Below are positions 49,524-61,900 of a stretch of 64,000 bases of DNA, one piece after another. The notes below the pieces were generated by a model that had not been told where the DNA came from, searched no databases, and saw only the letters and a program-made list of their open reading frames with translations. The position numbers were made by a program, and so were the translations under genes. Position 1 is the stretch's first letter; every line of letters begins with the position of its first letter. This DNA is from Aphelocoma coerulescens (Eukaryota > Chordata > Aves > Passeriformes > Corvidae), in assembly GCF_041296385.1 (NCBI RefSeq), contig NC_091023.1, positions 6,944,924 through 7,008,923 on the forward strand. Direction: 5' to 3'.

Positions 49524-49655
49524 CTAATTATACAGCTCTAATGTGGTCTTCATTTCTGTGTTTGCTCTTGTCACTGATGATGTTCAGTACTAGCATTTGG
49601 AGAGTTGGTGTCAAGTCTGTAAATTCTATTGTTCTCTCCTGTAGCAGCAGTAGGC

Positions 49656-52600
49656 TCACTGTACCTTCTTAAAGACCTGCTTACATGTGACTCCACACAC
49701 TCTTATTTCCTAGGAAGAAAAAATAATTAAAAACCACAACTTTTACTTAGGACACAAACATTATAGATTCACATGTATGTCCAGCTTAATTTGAGTTCAC
49801 AATTTTCTACTAAATTAGATTGGGCTTGTCTATATTTTAGCCTGCTTTTCATCCTAAAAGAAGCCATCTGGTGTGGATTTGTCTTCTGCTAAAAGGTGGA
49901 GTAAGGGAAATTATTTTGGGGTCTCAGATCTTAAAGGGCCAAATATGTTCCTGGTGCACTATTCTCTATTTGCAGTGTATACAACTACTTTAGGTCTTTG
50001 AAATGGGCATTCTCTGTTTTGGATACATAAGGAAGTGGGGATGGATTTGCCTCACCAGTTCTGAATCTGTGTGGTGATGACTGGTAGCTCAAGCCTACAA
50101 ATTCAGAAATCAGGATCCCCTTTGGCAACACAGAGATCATGGCTATAAAAGGCAGGTAACTGTACAGAATATTTGACCCAGGTCTATCAACCAGCACAGC
50201 AGTGAGGTGTGACTGAGCCTGACCACACTGGATGCATAATGCTGTTCCTTTGTGTTCCACAAGAGCTCTTCAAAAACCCCCTTGCTAATCTTTGGATTGC
50301 TGTGAGCTGGGCATAAGTAGGGGCAGTGTTTACATCTTGGGCTCGGATTTGTGAGACTGCTGCTGTTTGCCTGTTTACCCACCTCTGTTCCTGAAACTCC
50401 TTAAGTTTAACCTGAGAAGTGCACACAGGTGTGTGCCTGGGATGTGTGCCTGTGGCAACTGGTTTAGGTGCAAGAAAAAATAGTGTGGAAGCTCTTAAGG
50501 GACATAAAGACAATGCTTATGTATGACCTAGAAGAGATGCACTTTCCAGTTCAAGATGAGACTTTCAATAAAGCTCCCAGAATATTTTGAGGAAGTTATG
50601 CACATTTCTTATGGGGGACTTCGATAAAATGATTTTAAGAAACTAGGTCAATAACCTTAATTGACATTATGTTGCTAGACCCCAGTGAGAGAAAGTGCTT
50701 CATGCTGAATTGGTGGAACAACAGATTGATCCAGTGATTTCAGTTAGGACCTGTTTTGTTCACTACTGCAGAGGTAACCCAGAAGGAGGAGTGTGCAGTA
50801 AGGGCTGAGAGACCTGCTGACAGTGACAAAAACTATGGAGCAGAAGCAATCAATACAATAGAAAAGGGCAATAAAACACAAAAGGAAATGGGAATGGTCA
50901 AATAAGTCACTCACATAAAATAAAATCTAAAAAGAACTACAGAGTACGGACCACAGAATGAAATGAAGAAAATAGGAAGCGATAAACTACTAAAGGATGT
51001 GGTTCCACTCTCTGCAGAACTGTGACAAGAATAAATTAACACTTGGCTCTTTGAGTAAAGTTCAGTAGGATCATAAAGCTATTGAGTATCAATGCTTTAA
51101 AGGTAACTGCTCGTATCAAAGTACTCTCCAAAGTACAGGACCTAGTAATCTTAGCTGGTCAAAATAAGATACTAAAGGGGACTCTTCACTGTATTTTTAA
51201 TCAAGAGAGTTGCATTAAGGATTAGAGAAATAAAAAGGACATCTTCTGAAGTTTACGAAATACAAGAAGTGAGAAAATTGAAATATTGAGGAGTGGGCTC
51301 TAAAGTGCTTGGTTACTTCCTTTGCATGAATTAATTTTGTACTGACTTCTGCGTACATGAGAGACAGATTGTGGTAAATTGTCCAAGTGCCAATGAGTGA
51401 ACACATGAGCTGGCAGGTATGATCCAGAATTCTTCCCAGCCTTCTGAAAAGCAGCATCAGAAAAGTCAGATTACCCTGAGCTACCTTAACTTGCAGTAGA
51501 CACATGTATTTGAGCAACTGAATCTGAGCTTCTGACTTCTAAAATCAACCTCCTGACAGGGACAAGTATAGAAAGTGGTCTGGGCATGGAGCTCCATGGC
51601 TGGGTTGTGTGGCTAGAACAGGAATCAGAGTAAGGATAGCAGAAACCAGGGCTAAAGGAGTTGATGTTGGGGACAGAAGATGGGAAGAGATAATGCCTGG
51701 GAGCTAACAAGGGCCAGAAACCAGGATGCCAATCCAGAGAAATCCAAGAGCAACTGGTGCTGCTGTTTATATATGTGCAGAGGAATGCACAGCTGTGTAT
51801 GACTTGGGAGCAGCCAGGTTAAGCTGAACTTCTAGGCCAGGCGTTGTAATGGGTAATTGAGACCTGTTTGCCAGCAGAGAACCTGAAAGGGCTGATGCCT
51901 GGTGTGCAGCTGGGAGGCAGTGTGGAAATACTGCAAAATGCTTCATGGAGGGAAAGTGTATGCACAGGAAATTTGGGCATCTCCTTTTTAATGCTTCCTC
52001 CCCTCCTTTAGGTGAGCCCATGGACTCATCTATAAATTCATCATTTACACAGCAACTTTCTCCCTACCTGTGCTGCATCAAGTCCAGATGGTAAGATCTG
52101 TCACATACATTCCTTTCCTAAACTGGATTCTGGGACCTCCAATACTTTCTCAAAATTATGTTTATTAATAAGGGGCTTGAGGTACTTCTGCAAAGACTGC
52201 ATAACTCTGCTACTGATTTGAACATTTAGAGGATATCCATTTAGATTGCTGAAAGCTAATAGTACTGCACAGTGAAGAGAAATGGAGTTTGGAGTTTATT
52301 ATCTCAGCAGGAAGACTGCCTTGTACCCACACTGATGAGAGAGTGAGGATGCTATAAAGAGTTATAGGAAAAAAGAATAGGCATCTTCTTTCAGGTCCTG
52401 TTAATTTAGAAAGATAAAAATGATGATCTGAAAAAACATCATTTTCAAACACTTAATTGCTGTTTTAGTTCTCTAGACTATAATGTAGTGTGGCCTGTAA
52501 TTATTTTAGAAGAAGAATGGTGTATTTTTCCCTTATTGTTGGGTGCTCAGTTTCACAGCTCACATACTGAGTATTTTACAGACTGTGTGAGGGAAATTCT

Positions 52601-52968
52601 GTTAAATGTCTTCCTTGTGTGAACGTTTCAGCCTGGTGTGTCTGGACAGACACTGAGCACAGAAAGAACATTTGAAACTGTCAGGCTTTGTAAGGGACAT
52701 AAAAACATAATGGTTCCAAATGAAATTGTTGCTTTAGAAACAAGTCAAATGCTGCACCAATACATAATTATGTCAAAGTAAGCCAAAAGAACATAGCACA
52801 TTCCCTGCTGTGTTTTATCTAACTGTTTTAATAGAGTGGCATTCAAAACCTCTTACATGATCTTACCAGGTGCATTTCATCTCCTTCAATCCATTGGGTC
52901 CAACCACGGCCTTCTTTCTCTCCATTCTGTACACAAAGCAGCTTATCTCCATCCCAAGACACAGTAGT
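49656..52968 (-). CDS. RBP1: Cellular retinol-binding protein I (CRBP I), exons 3 and 4, partial
   Basis: Cytosolic retinol chaperone that delivers retinol to LRAT and retinol dehydrogenases in many tissues. Exon 3 is 52867-52968 (102 nt, phase 0, acceptor TTGTTAG, donor GTAAGA); it encodes 34 residues starting TTVSWDGDKL and including GRGWTQWIEGD. Exon 4 is 49656-49709 (54 nt, acceptor TTTTCTTCCTAG); it encodes EIRVCGVTCKQVFKKVQ and TGA at 49656-49658. These match CRBP I (TTVSWDGDKL, KQVFKKVQ) rather than CRBP II. Gln108 is retained (codon 52894-52896). A cysteine replaces the Glu found in human in the last strand. Exons 1 and 2 were not found up to 64000, so intron 2 is at least 11 kb; mammalian RBP1 also has a very large intron 2. 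The gene lies tandem to RBP2 in the same orientation. Confidence 0.95.
49710..52866 (-). other. RBP1: RBP1 intron 3
   Basis: 3157 bp between donor GTAAGA at 52866 and the acceptor at 49710-49711. No recognised repeat or RNA gene. Confidence 0.85.
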
Positions 52969-55900
52969 CTAACAAAACAGACATGTTTGGTATTACTGTA
53001 ATATTCTCTGATATTAGGATTAGTTTCTGTGAAGCAAAACTTATCTCTAATGATTAGTGTATCTCATAAAAAGAATGATTGTAGAGTGTTGTACCACTTA
53101 GGATAATTACAAAATAAATGAGCTTGAACAGAAAGTTGCTGCCCAACTGCCTGCCAAAAACTGGAGGGATGAGATAAAGCAAGGAAAAATACCATCAAAA
53201 TCACTGTGTAAGAACACACTCATCTCTCCCTGCTGAAAAACACAGCAGCAGAAGGGCCCTGCAGCCTAGCACTGTATTTGCAAAAGGAGCTGAAAACATA
53301 AGATCCAGTTTGTTTTTTTCCACCCTGATTCCCCAGGTGTTCTACCTAAAAAAATTCCCATTTACTGGCACTATGGATGAACAAAGCTTTTGAATACTGA
53401 GCTGGTTTTTCCTCATGTCTCAATCTGCCTTCCTTCATCAAGCAGAGTGGTTTGAAGTATCAGCAAGTTGGGAACTTTGCCAACATCCTGCTTTTTGCAC
53501 CTGAGGCTGGGGAACTAGTTGAACTGGGACTGGCAGAGTAAGTCAAGAGTCAGGTGCAGTAACCAACACTGCACTTTTGTGAATATTGGTGCTGTCCTGA
53601 GTGGTTCAGTAAAACCTGATTCATAAAACTCCTTAAATGTATGACAGTGCATCCTACAGCTTGTTACTCTGGTTAGCATTTACTGAAAATTTGCCTTTCA
53701 TATCCCCCTAAGATAAAGAGAAGCAATGCTCTGTAAAATATTTAAAGAGGGAAGAGCTGTGACAGTTTGTGCTCCATGAGGATAGTGTAACATTAATATT
53801 AGCACATGGCTTTTCAATCAGCTTGTTTGAAGGGACTCTGAGGACGAAATATGGAATTACTGTCTACCTTGTAAAAGTCTTCAGCCACTGCTTGCATGGG
53901 TAGTCAGATATGGAGAGATGATGGATTCTGATCTGCCATTAAAGGACACTTACTGCATCCATCCTGTGTAGTTTCTAGGGAAGAAGTCAGCCTACATTTT
54001 TCCTTCTGCTAATTAAAACTAGTTCAACACTCAAAAACTATCCAGTCCTATTTATTTAATCTGTGAATGTCACAAACAATTAATCCTTAAATGATAACCA
54101 TGACAGCCACTATCTTTGAATGAGTGCAGGCAGCAGCCTCCTCCTGTGGGAAGCTTTAGACTAAACAAGCATGGAAAATGAATCACTACAGAGTGCCAGG
54201 ATAGATAATGATAGGCAAGGCAATAGTATTGATCCCATCAGTCTGTCTGCACCACATGGGGGCTCTGAAAGACTAACTCGTGTTCTTGCTAAAAATCTCT
54301 CTAATTTAGAAAATGCATTCACAAATTCTTCTGTTCTCTTTTGTAAAGTGATGTATTTAAACCAAGCAGTAGATAACATTTTATGAAACCATATCCTTTA
54401 AATATAAAAAATGCTAATGCAGGAAGGAACAACACATTTGGGTAAAGCTGTAGTTAATGTGGTCACCATAACCTAAATCCTCTCCCATATCTGAATCTGC
54501 AGATATCCACTGAAAAGATAGAAGATAACAAATAATAGGAGTCAAAGTGAATAATGTTTAATTTATAAGGTACCTTATCTACAAATTACTGATTCTAAAA
54601 AATGAATATAACAGAAAATGAATGACGATTTGTAGATGTGAGGGATACTGTGGAATGAAGCATTTGTATGTGCAACTTTACTTAGTAACTGCACTTATTT
54701 GTATCCACTGAGTATTAGCTCAGCATAGTTTAATCTTTAGTCTAGCTTAATAGTTAAATTTTGTGGGCTTATATGTGAATTCAGAGGCAATATACCATGA
54801 AAAAGTAGGACCCAACTTTATTAATCCGACTAATGTTCAAAGTCAGTTGTGAATGTTATCACACGTGAAAATATTCACTGACTTAGTACACTTGGGGGAA
54901 ATAGAGAAATATTTGTAGCAGCACAAGGAAATGTTAACTTTTTAGCCTCCAAGGGTGATTGAAATTGTTTCATCTCAGAAAACAACACACTTTTTTCTCA
55001 GGATTTGTTGTTTTTCCAGTCAAGATTAGATAGTGCTTTTTGCAATTTGGTGATAACCACAAAGAGTCTAAACCCACAGACATTAACCAAGCTGTCTTAT
55101 CACACAATATTCTCAGGTATCCTCTGCATTCCCTTTGAGAAATATAAATACTGAGGGAATATGAGTAAACCATACAATTTTGGATTTCTGTATGTAGCTA
55201 TTTTGCTCTGAAGGTTATAAAGGGCAGAATATATTGCAAGAGAACATTATGTCATTTTCTTTGTTAGCAGGAGCAACCACTTTATGACAGTAAGATTAAT
55301 CAGTGGCATCTGTATCCTTTCTTTAGGTCAAACTGTAATGTCTCAGTGTCTCTTTTATTAAACTAATACACAAGATACAAAATTCTCTTTCAAGTCAGAT
55401 TGAAACACGTCCTTCCACACACAGTGAGTGTTAGCTGAGGTTGAAGTTGCTCTGGCTGTTAATGTGCACTGGCTGCTGCGAACATTCCACCCTCTACAAT
55501 ACCTAAACCAGAGCAATGCTTGGTTTACAACATTCCCAAATATTTGAATTAGAACATAAAAATAATACTCCAGAAATACTGCAGGGCAAATGTTGTACAT
55601 ATAATCTCTCTTGCTGTATCTAAGAGCAAGTATTTATTTTTGAAGACTGGATCAGGATATTGCCACGGTATAATCAGGAGCCAAGCACTTGTAGACTTCT
55701 AAGGCAGTTCTGTATGACCCTTTGGTTCCTCCAGTTTTGCTCTCCTGGCACACACTCTCAAGATAAAGAAACACTTTACCTTTTATGTAAAGCTACTTTT
55801 CTTAGAAAAGTATGCCTTTGTAATTGACCTTGTTTGCCCCCATTTTGGTAATAGCATTACCTAAGGTCTGCCTGATTACAGAGGCTGAGCTACTGCCACC

Positions 55901-58900
55901 GACCTGGAATGACTGAAAATCTTTGCCAGGCTTTGGTGGACATGGCAGGCCCAGGCAGACAGCTCCTATTCTTTATCCTCTTCCCTAAGAGGAGGAGAGG
56001 TAGACAAACTCAGAAGACTCTGGAAAGCAGCAGTTTCCAGTAACAGAACCAACTAGTTGAAAATGGAATATTTCTCTAAAACTGAAGACTGCCTTTTCAA
56101 GCATCTTGTACTACTTGCATAATAAATGGAAGACATTGTTTATGCCTTTCCACTACATAGTACATAATCTAGTTCACCATAAGCAAGTTTGTATCTTGCT
56201 TACTTACCACCTGATCATACTTAAACCTAAGGTGAACACTTCCTAGGTCAAGTGCATGTAATTCTGTAGGAAACTTCAATAGAGAATGGTGATGTGTGCA
56301 ATTAGTCAACAGTACTGTTAACAGTACTAAAGGAACGCATGGAAGGGTAACGGAGCGAGGTAAAAAACAGGGAGTCTTGCCTCAATTTAACTCTTCTCAA
56401 AAATTCCAACCACCAATATTGCACATTTTTCAGATTATGTACACTTTATTCTTGAGGTGTAATACTAGAGAATGGAGCTCCTCTGGGAAGTGAAAAAGCA
56501 TTTGAAGCCTGAGAACACAAAAAAAGTTCAAATTCTCTTTAGTTTTATGGTATGGTTTCTGTAGTCTTTCACTTTTTGTGTGCTTTGATATTCTCTTATT
56601 ACTTGGGCGCCCACATACTTCTTTTAGTGATTTAATCTCTTTGTGTTATGAAGATTTAAACTCATATGCATAGCACCACCTGGATCTTCCTGAATATTAA
56701 AGCTGGAGGAAATTATAATTATTCTCATTACTGTTTCCATCTATGAGATGAGGTAGATTTATTAAATGAAATATTAAGTAAATCCCAAACAAATTATTGA
56801 CTACATATCTGCTTTTTCTTTAGTAGCAGTAACTGTAGTGAAATCTGGCACTATTTCAGCTTCCAGTGGCAAATCATACTGACCCACAGCCAGAGATAAT
56901 GATCTTTGTAATTTACTGAAATAGTCATCAAACATGTTGTCAGAGTACTTTGCATTTCCCAGTAAGGTCTAAGTGCAAAGACATTTGGTGCTGGCTCTGC
57001 ACAATGTTTCTCATTCCCCTGCTGGCAATTCCTGTGTGCCTGCTTGGGTCAGGCGCTCAGCAGTTGAAGGTACAGAATGTATTTTACAGATCAATGGAAG
57101 AAAATAACTTTTTTCAAAGTAGTTAATGAACATTTTTTGTTAATGCTACATAGATTTTTGACACATTGCCTTTATAAGTATGACTTGTAGCTACCCCCTT
57201 TCATCAAAAATACATTATTGATTTCCTATCTGTAGGAGAAACACAGCAGTACCAGTTCTATTTTTCTCCTGCTTCCCTCAGAGTGTTGCCTCTATATATG
57301 GAGCACCAAATGACTGCAAAGCTATGAGCGCACGACACACTCCCTGCTCCATCTCAATCCAGTAATTCTCTGCTTGGGAGAATGACAGGTCATTTTACAA
57401 CTGTAATTCTGATCTAAGAAGGATTAAAAAATGGAAAGTCATTTTTTTAGGTCAGATGAAACAGAAAAATCCAATTTGAGCTGTGTCTTGTAAATAACAC
57501 CAAAGAAAATATCCTAGAACTTTTGGTAAAACACAGTAATATATCCAACAAAGTATTTAATAGCTTCTCAAGATAAACCATTTCATCTGTACTAAGTATC
57601 AAAGTGATATAAAAACCTCCTGTAAGCAGTTTTTTTGGGAAAACATGAAGTGTTGATAGAATAAACTAACCTTGATGCCACAGACAAATAGTTTCGAGGG
57701 GGGAATTCTGCCATGTGATCACTCCCTATGGCCTCTGTGCAGGAGGCTGCTCCCAGGGGAATACAGCCTTGGCTAGCTTTGTCACCTCTCCACCCTGAAA
57801 ACCCTTTTATCTCATCACATCTGCATCTGGAAGTTCAGCCACAGAGAGAGAAACTACTGAGAAAACAACACCAAACCCAACAGAGCATTTCCTGGAAGGA
57901 TTCCTGGGCTTTATCTCCAGATACTGGTGCTGGACAAAGGCTGAACCTATTTAGCCATGCTGTAGCTCAGTCATAGCAAAGTCCTCTTTGCTTCTGTCAT
58001 TGTCAGCATCTCCAGTGGCAGCATTGCTAGAAAAGGGGCTTAGGATTGTACTGAAAAATTTTAGATGAAAGGTAAGCTGTTGTCAGATAGGATCAGATCT
58101 TAATGTTCGAATTTCTTATTTTGAATCCTTACTCATAAGAGCAACAGAGGAAAGTGAAGACTAGAGGTATGTTCCAGGGAGTAGGAAAGTAAGTGAGCAA
58201 AAGCTCCAGGCTATGCAGCTGACAATATGTGGGAGGAGGAGGACAATATTTTAGACAGTGCATATTGTTTTATTTCTTAGGAATGGTGGATTTTTTTCTC
58301 ACTGAAATAAAATTGTATACAAATAATACAAAAATAGGAAAACTTGTGCATATCCCATGCCAGAAAAAAAAGTAAAACCCGTCGCATCCTATTCACTCTG
58401 TGCAAAGATCAGAATCAATTCTAAGACACTTACTGTTTAAATTAATGGGTATAACTGATTTATCCCCTGTGTAATTTTAGCAAGATGCAATTGCATGTAA
58501 CACTAATGGTTTGTCATTCAAAATTGGCTTTGTTAAGTCTGGTTCTCAGCTTTCAGCTAATTCTTTCTGATTGCACTTTCTGCATTCATAACTCTCAGAG
58601 CTGTTTAGAGTTCACAAAAAGCTGAAATACTAAACCTATCTAAACCCACCTTCCCTGCAGAACTTTAGTATGCTAGCAGAAATTTTGTGAATAACTAGCT
58701 CAAAAGCTTCTAATCAGTCTCGTGGTTTAGACATTAATCCAGCACCGCAAAATGTTAAGTTTATGACATCTTAAATTATACAGCAAAAGATTCAGATCAT
58801 CTCATTTGCTATCACTGTGCAAATGTGCTGAGCACATCACTTACAGGTAGTAACAGTAATGCCAAAGGAGCAAGCAGGGTGGAACAAGGCAGGAAAAAGG

Positions 58901-61900
58901 AAACTGCTCCTCCTCACTGAGGCAGAGACAGAATGGACCAGAGTCCATTCTGAGAGAGCCTGAGATAGACCCAGGAGTGGACTTCTGCTCTCTGGAGCCT
59001 CAAAGAGGTTGACTGGAGGACTTTTCTTCCTCACCTGTTGAGAGCAGTTTGTAAAAGGTGAGAAATACCAGCAGAAAACTATCATGAAGTCTACCTCTTT
59101 TAAATTACGCTTCCCTCTTCCCCAAAATAAAAAATCAGTAATTATGCCAATGAGGAGCTGGGGAAATTACAGTACTGCAGAGAGACAGGAGGACTAAATC
59201 TGAGAGAAGACAAGCCCCAGCAACACTGATTCTAGAATAATGCTTGTTCCACCAAAGTACATGAGAAAACACTTACAAGCCCAAAAGGGCAGCACTGGAA
59301 GGGTAAAGAAATAAAACAGCTAAATCAGAGGGATCGGGTAAAGACATATTGCTGATCTTGCATCTTGCTAGACAGCCACAATTTATTTTGAATCTTTTCA
59401 CCCTGTGGGAGATCCCTCCTGCAATTCCATGTACTGGAATGTTGTTTGTTGGTTGTTGTTTTTCTGGCAGCAAAGCCTTAATTCCAAAACCTGCTCTGAA
59501 CTAGATTAACAGCTGTGAATTCCATTTGTGTAACAGAGGAACCTGCCTAAATAGTTAAATAAGCTTAATGAATGTGATTTTGTAACAGGGCTTTATTCTG
59601 ACCTTGAAGTGGTATAAATCAAATTTTATCCAGAACAACTAACTCCACTGCATTTTTCCTGAATACAAACTCGAGAGGAATCAGTGTCACATTCGGCACG
59701 TTTGTTAATTAAAACAGAGCCATGATCAGTTTCAAACAACTTCCTACCTTCAGTCGGATATGTCACGTGTCAGGTGTCTGTGAACAGTCCTTATGTGGCT
59801 GTTTTAAACATTAACTGACACTTCACATGGTAAGATGTAATATAGATCTGACATGTGAATTCTACAACTCCCAAATCCCCCTCATCCTACCCCACCCCAG
59901 CAAATCTTAACTACGACTAGAAGTTCTATTAGTTCCAAAACCACCTACTTGATAACTTATTCATGGTTATATTCCACTTGTATTCAGTTTTAGATAATGA
60001 AATGGTTAAGATGTATTAATTCCCACTTTCAGTTTAAAATTCTTGCAGTTTTCTCTGTTTCCCAATCCCCTGCCTTTGTCCTTTGTCATTTCACTCCCTG
60101 CTTCAATGGAAGAAGAAAATTACTGTATCAGAGAGCACAAGGTTCTAAGTTACCAAAGCACCTCTCATATGCTTGGAAAAATACTCAGTTATAACACAAC
60201 TGTTCTCAGTTATACAAGAAATTCTGCTGTTCTATATTTAGAACATAAAGTCTTTCTTGATTTTTTAACAGATCGCTTTCCCTTAGTCTCTGCCAAAAGA
60301 GATTAATTCTGCATAGTGTAAGACAAAGCAATTCAGTCTTTCAAATGCCTGAACAGCAGAGAATAATTATAATGCAAAAGTTTTCTCTGACTTTAGCAGA
60401 AAAGTGATTAGAAAAACAAAAATTTTAGGAAAGTAATTTTTGCATCGAAGCTATCCAATTCTCAATCTGCTTTGACTCATTGGATGCAAAGACTTGCCAT
60501 GTGAAACTTCAGCCTTTGTTTCAGCATTTTAAGGTTTTTCCCTTAACTTTTTCATAATTTCTTTACTAAATACTAAGTAAATTGCACTGTGAAGGTACAG
60601 GAGGCTTGTGTGCCTTGTTCTTATGTGCTGGTACACATTTCACATTGTAGATGTTTCATCAGCTTCATTGGTTATTACTGACAGTGAAAAAGGGAAGCAC
60701 AACTATCTCCTGATGAATGAGAGATACTTTCAGAGATGGCTTTGTCTTCCTTTTGCATGCACAGTAAATTTTTTCCACAGTAATGTTTATATACATGAAA
60801 ACAAGTTTCATACTTAGAGCAATACCTGAGATGCTAAATTAATCACAACTTGAGATTGTAGAAATTATCTTTAAAATTGAGGAGATTTCATGATGAGACT
60901 GGAGCTTCACTGAGAATTAAGATAGCAGGATCAAAGACTCAGTTTGAGAAATACCAAAGCCAGAACTATCCATTTAACTTTAAATTTCTGTCTCAGTACG
61001 GTCTCCACCTGATAATATGTTGCCAAGTAAAACTGTGAACAAACTCTTCAAAGTAGTAGAAACTTGACTACATGGTTCAATTCACATTATGTGAGAAAAA
61101 ATGTAGTATAAATTAATATTCTAAATTTCTTTCTACATCATCTACTACACACCTTGGAACATTTGCAAAGAATGAAAGATGCTCCTGAGGATGTAAACTT
61201 TCATTTTACATTTGTACTTGAAACTGCCAAGTTTTTAACAACCCTGGATACTTATGTATCATTGAATTTGCAGAAAGGTATCTTTCACAAAATTGCCAAG
61301 TGAATAGAGAAACCGTAATTTAACTTTTATCTAGGAGATCAAATCCTGGGGTAGAAAGCTCGAGGGTCATTGATACCAACTGTCATTTGTGATCTCGCCT
61401 TTGTGGCCAACTATCCCCATCTTTGATTTTGCAGAACACAGAAACTGCATCTTTAACTAAACTAGCAGGGCTTTAGAGCTTCCAAAGTAGCAAATTTTCA
61501 CGTCCCTACAGAAACCATCTTAAAGGACCTGATGTCACCAATTGCTGGTACCTCTATCCCTTCAGAGAACAGTCACCCAAAAACATGTACATGCAAGAAA
61601 GCCACACCTGAGGGTCAGAGGAAGGACAAACTGAAATTGCTACAGTTTATCCTACTCAATTAACTCACTGACCAAGAAAGTTCAGACAGGCTCCCAGGAG
61701 TGGCCAACTATAAAAAAGAAAAAACCCTAACTGGAAAGGAGGAGAGGGCTTGTACTGTCACAAGGCTATCAAGTTCCTAATGTCAAAACTTCAACTTACT
61801 TCTAAAATAAGTATCAGCAAAACTTTTTAGCCTTTACTCCTCACGGACAGTATTGATTTGGAATTACTGTAGTTACACTCTACCCTGACTGACTCAAGGA

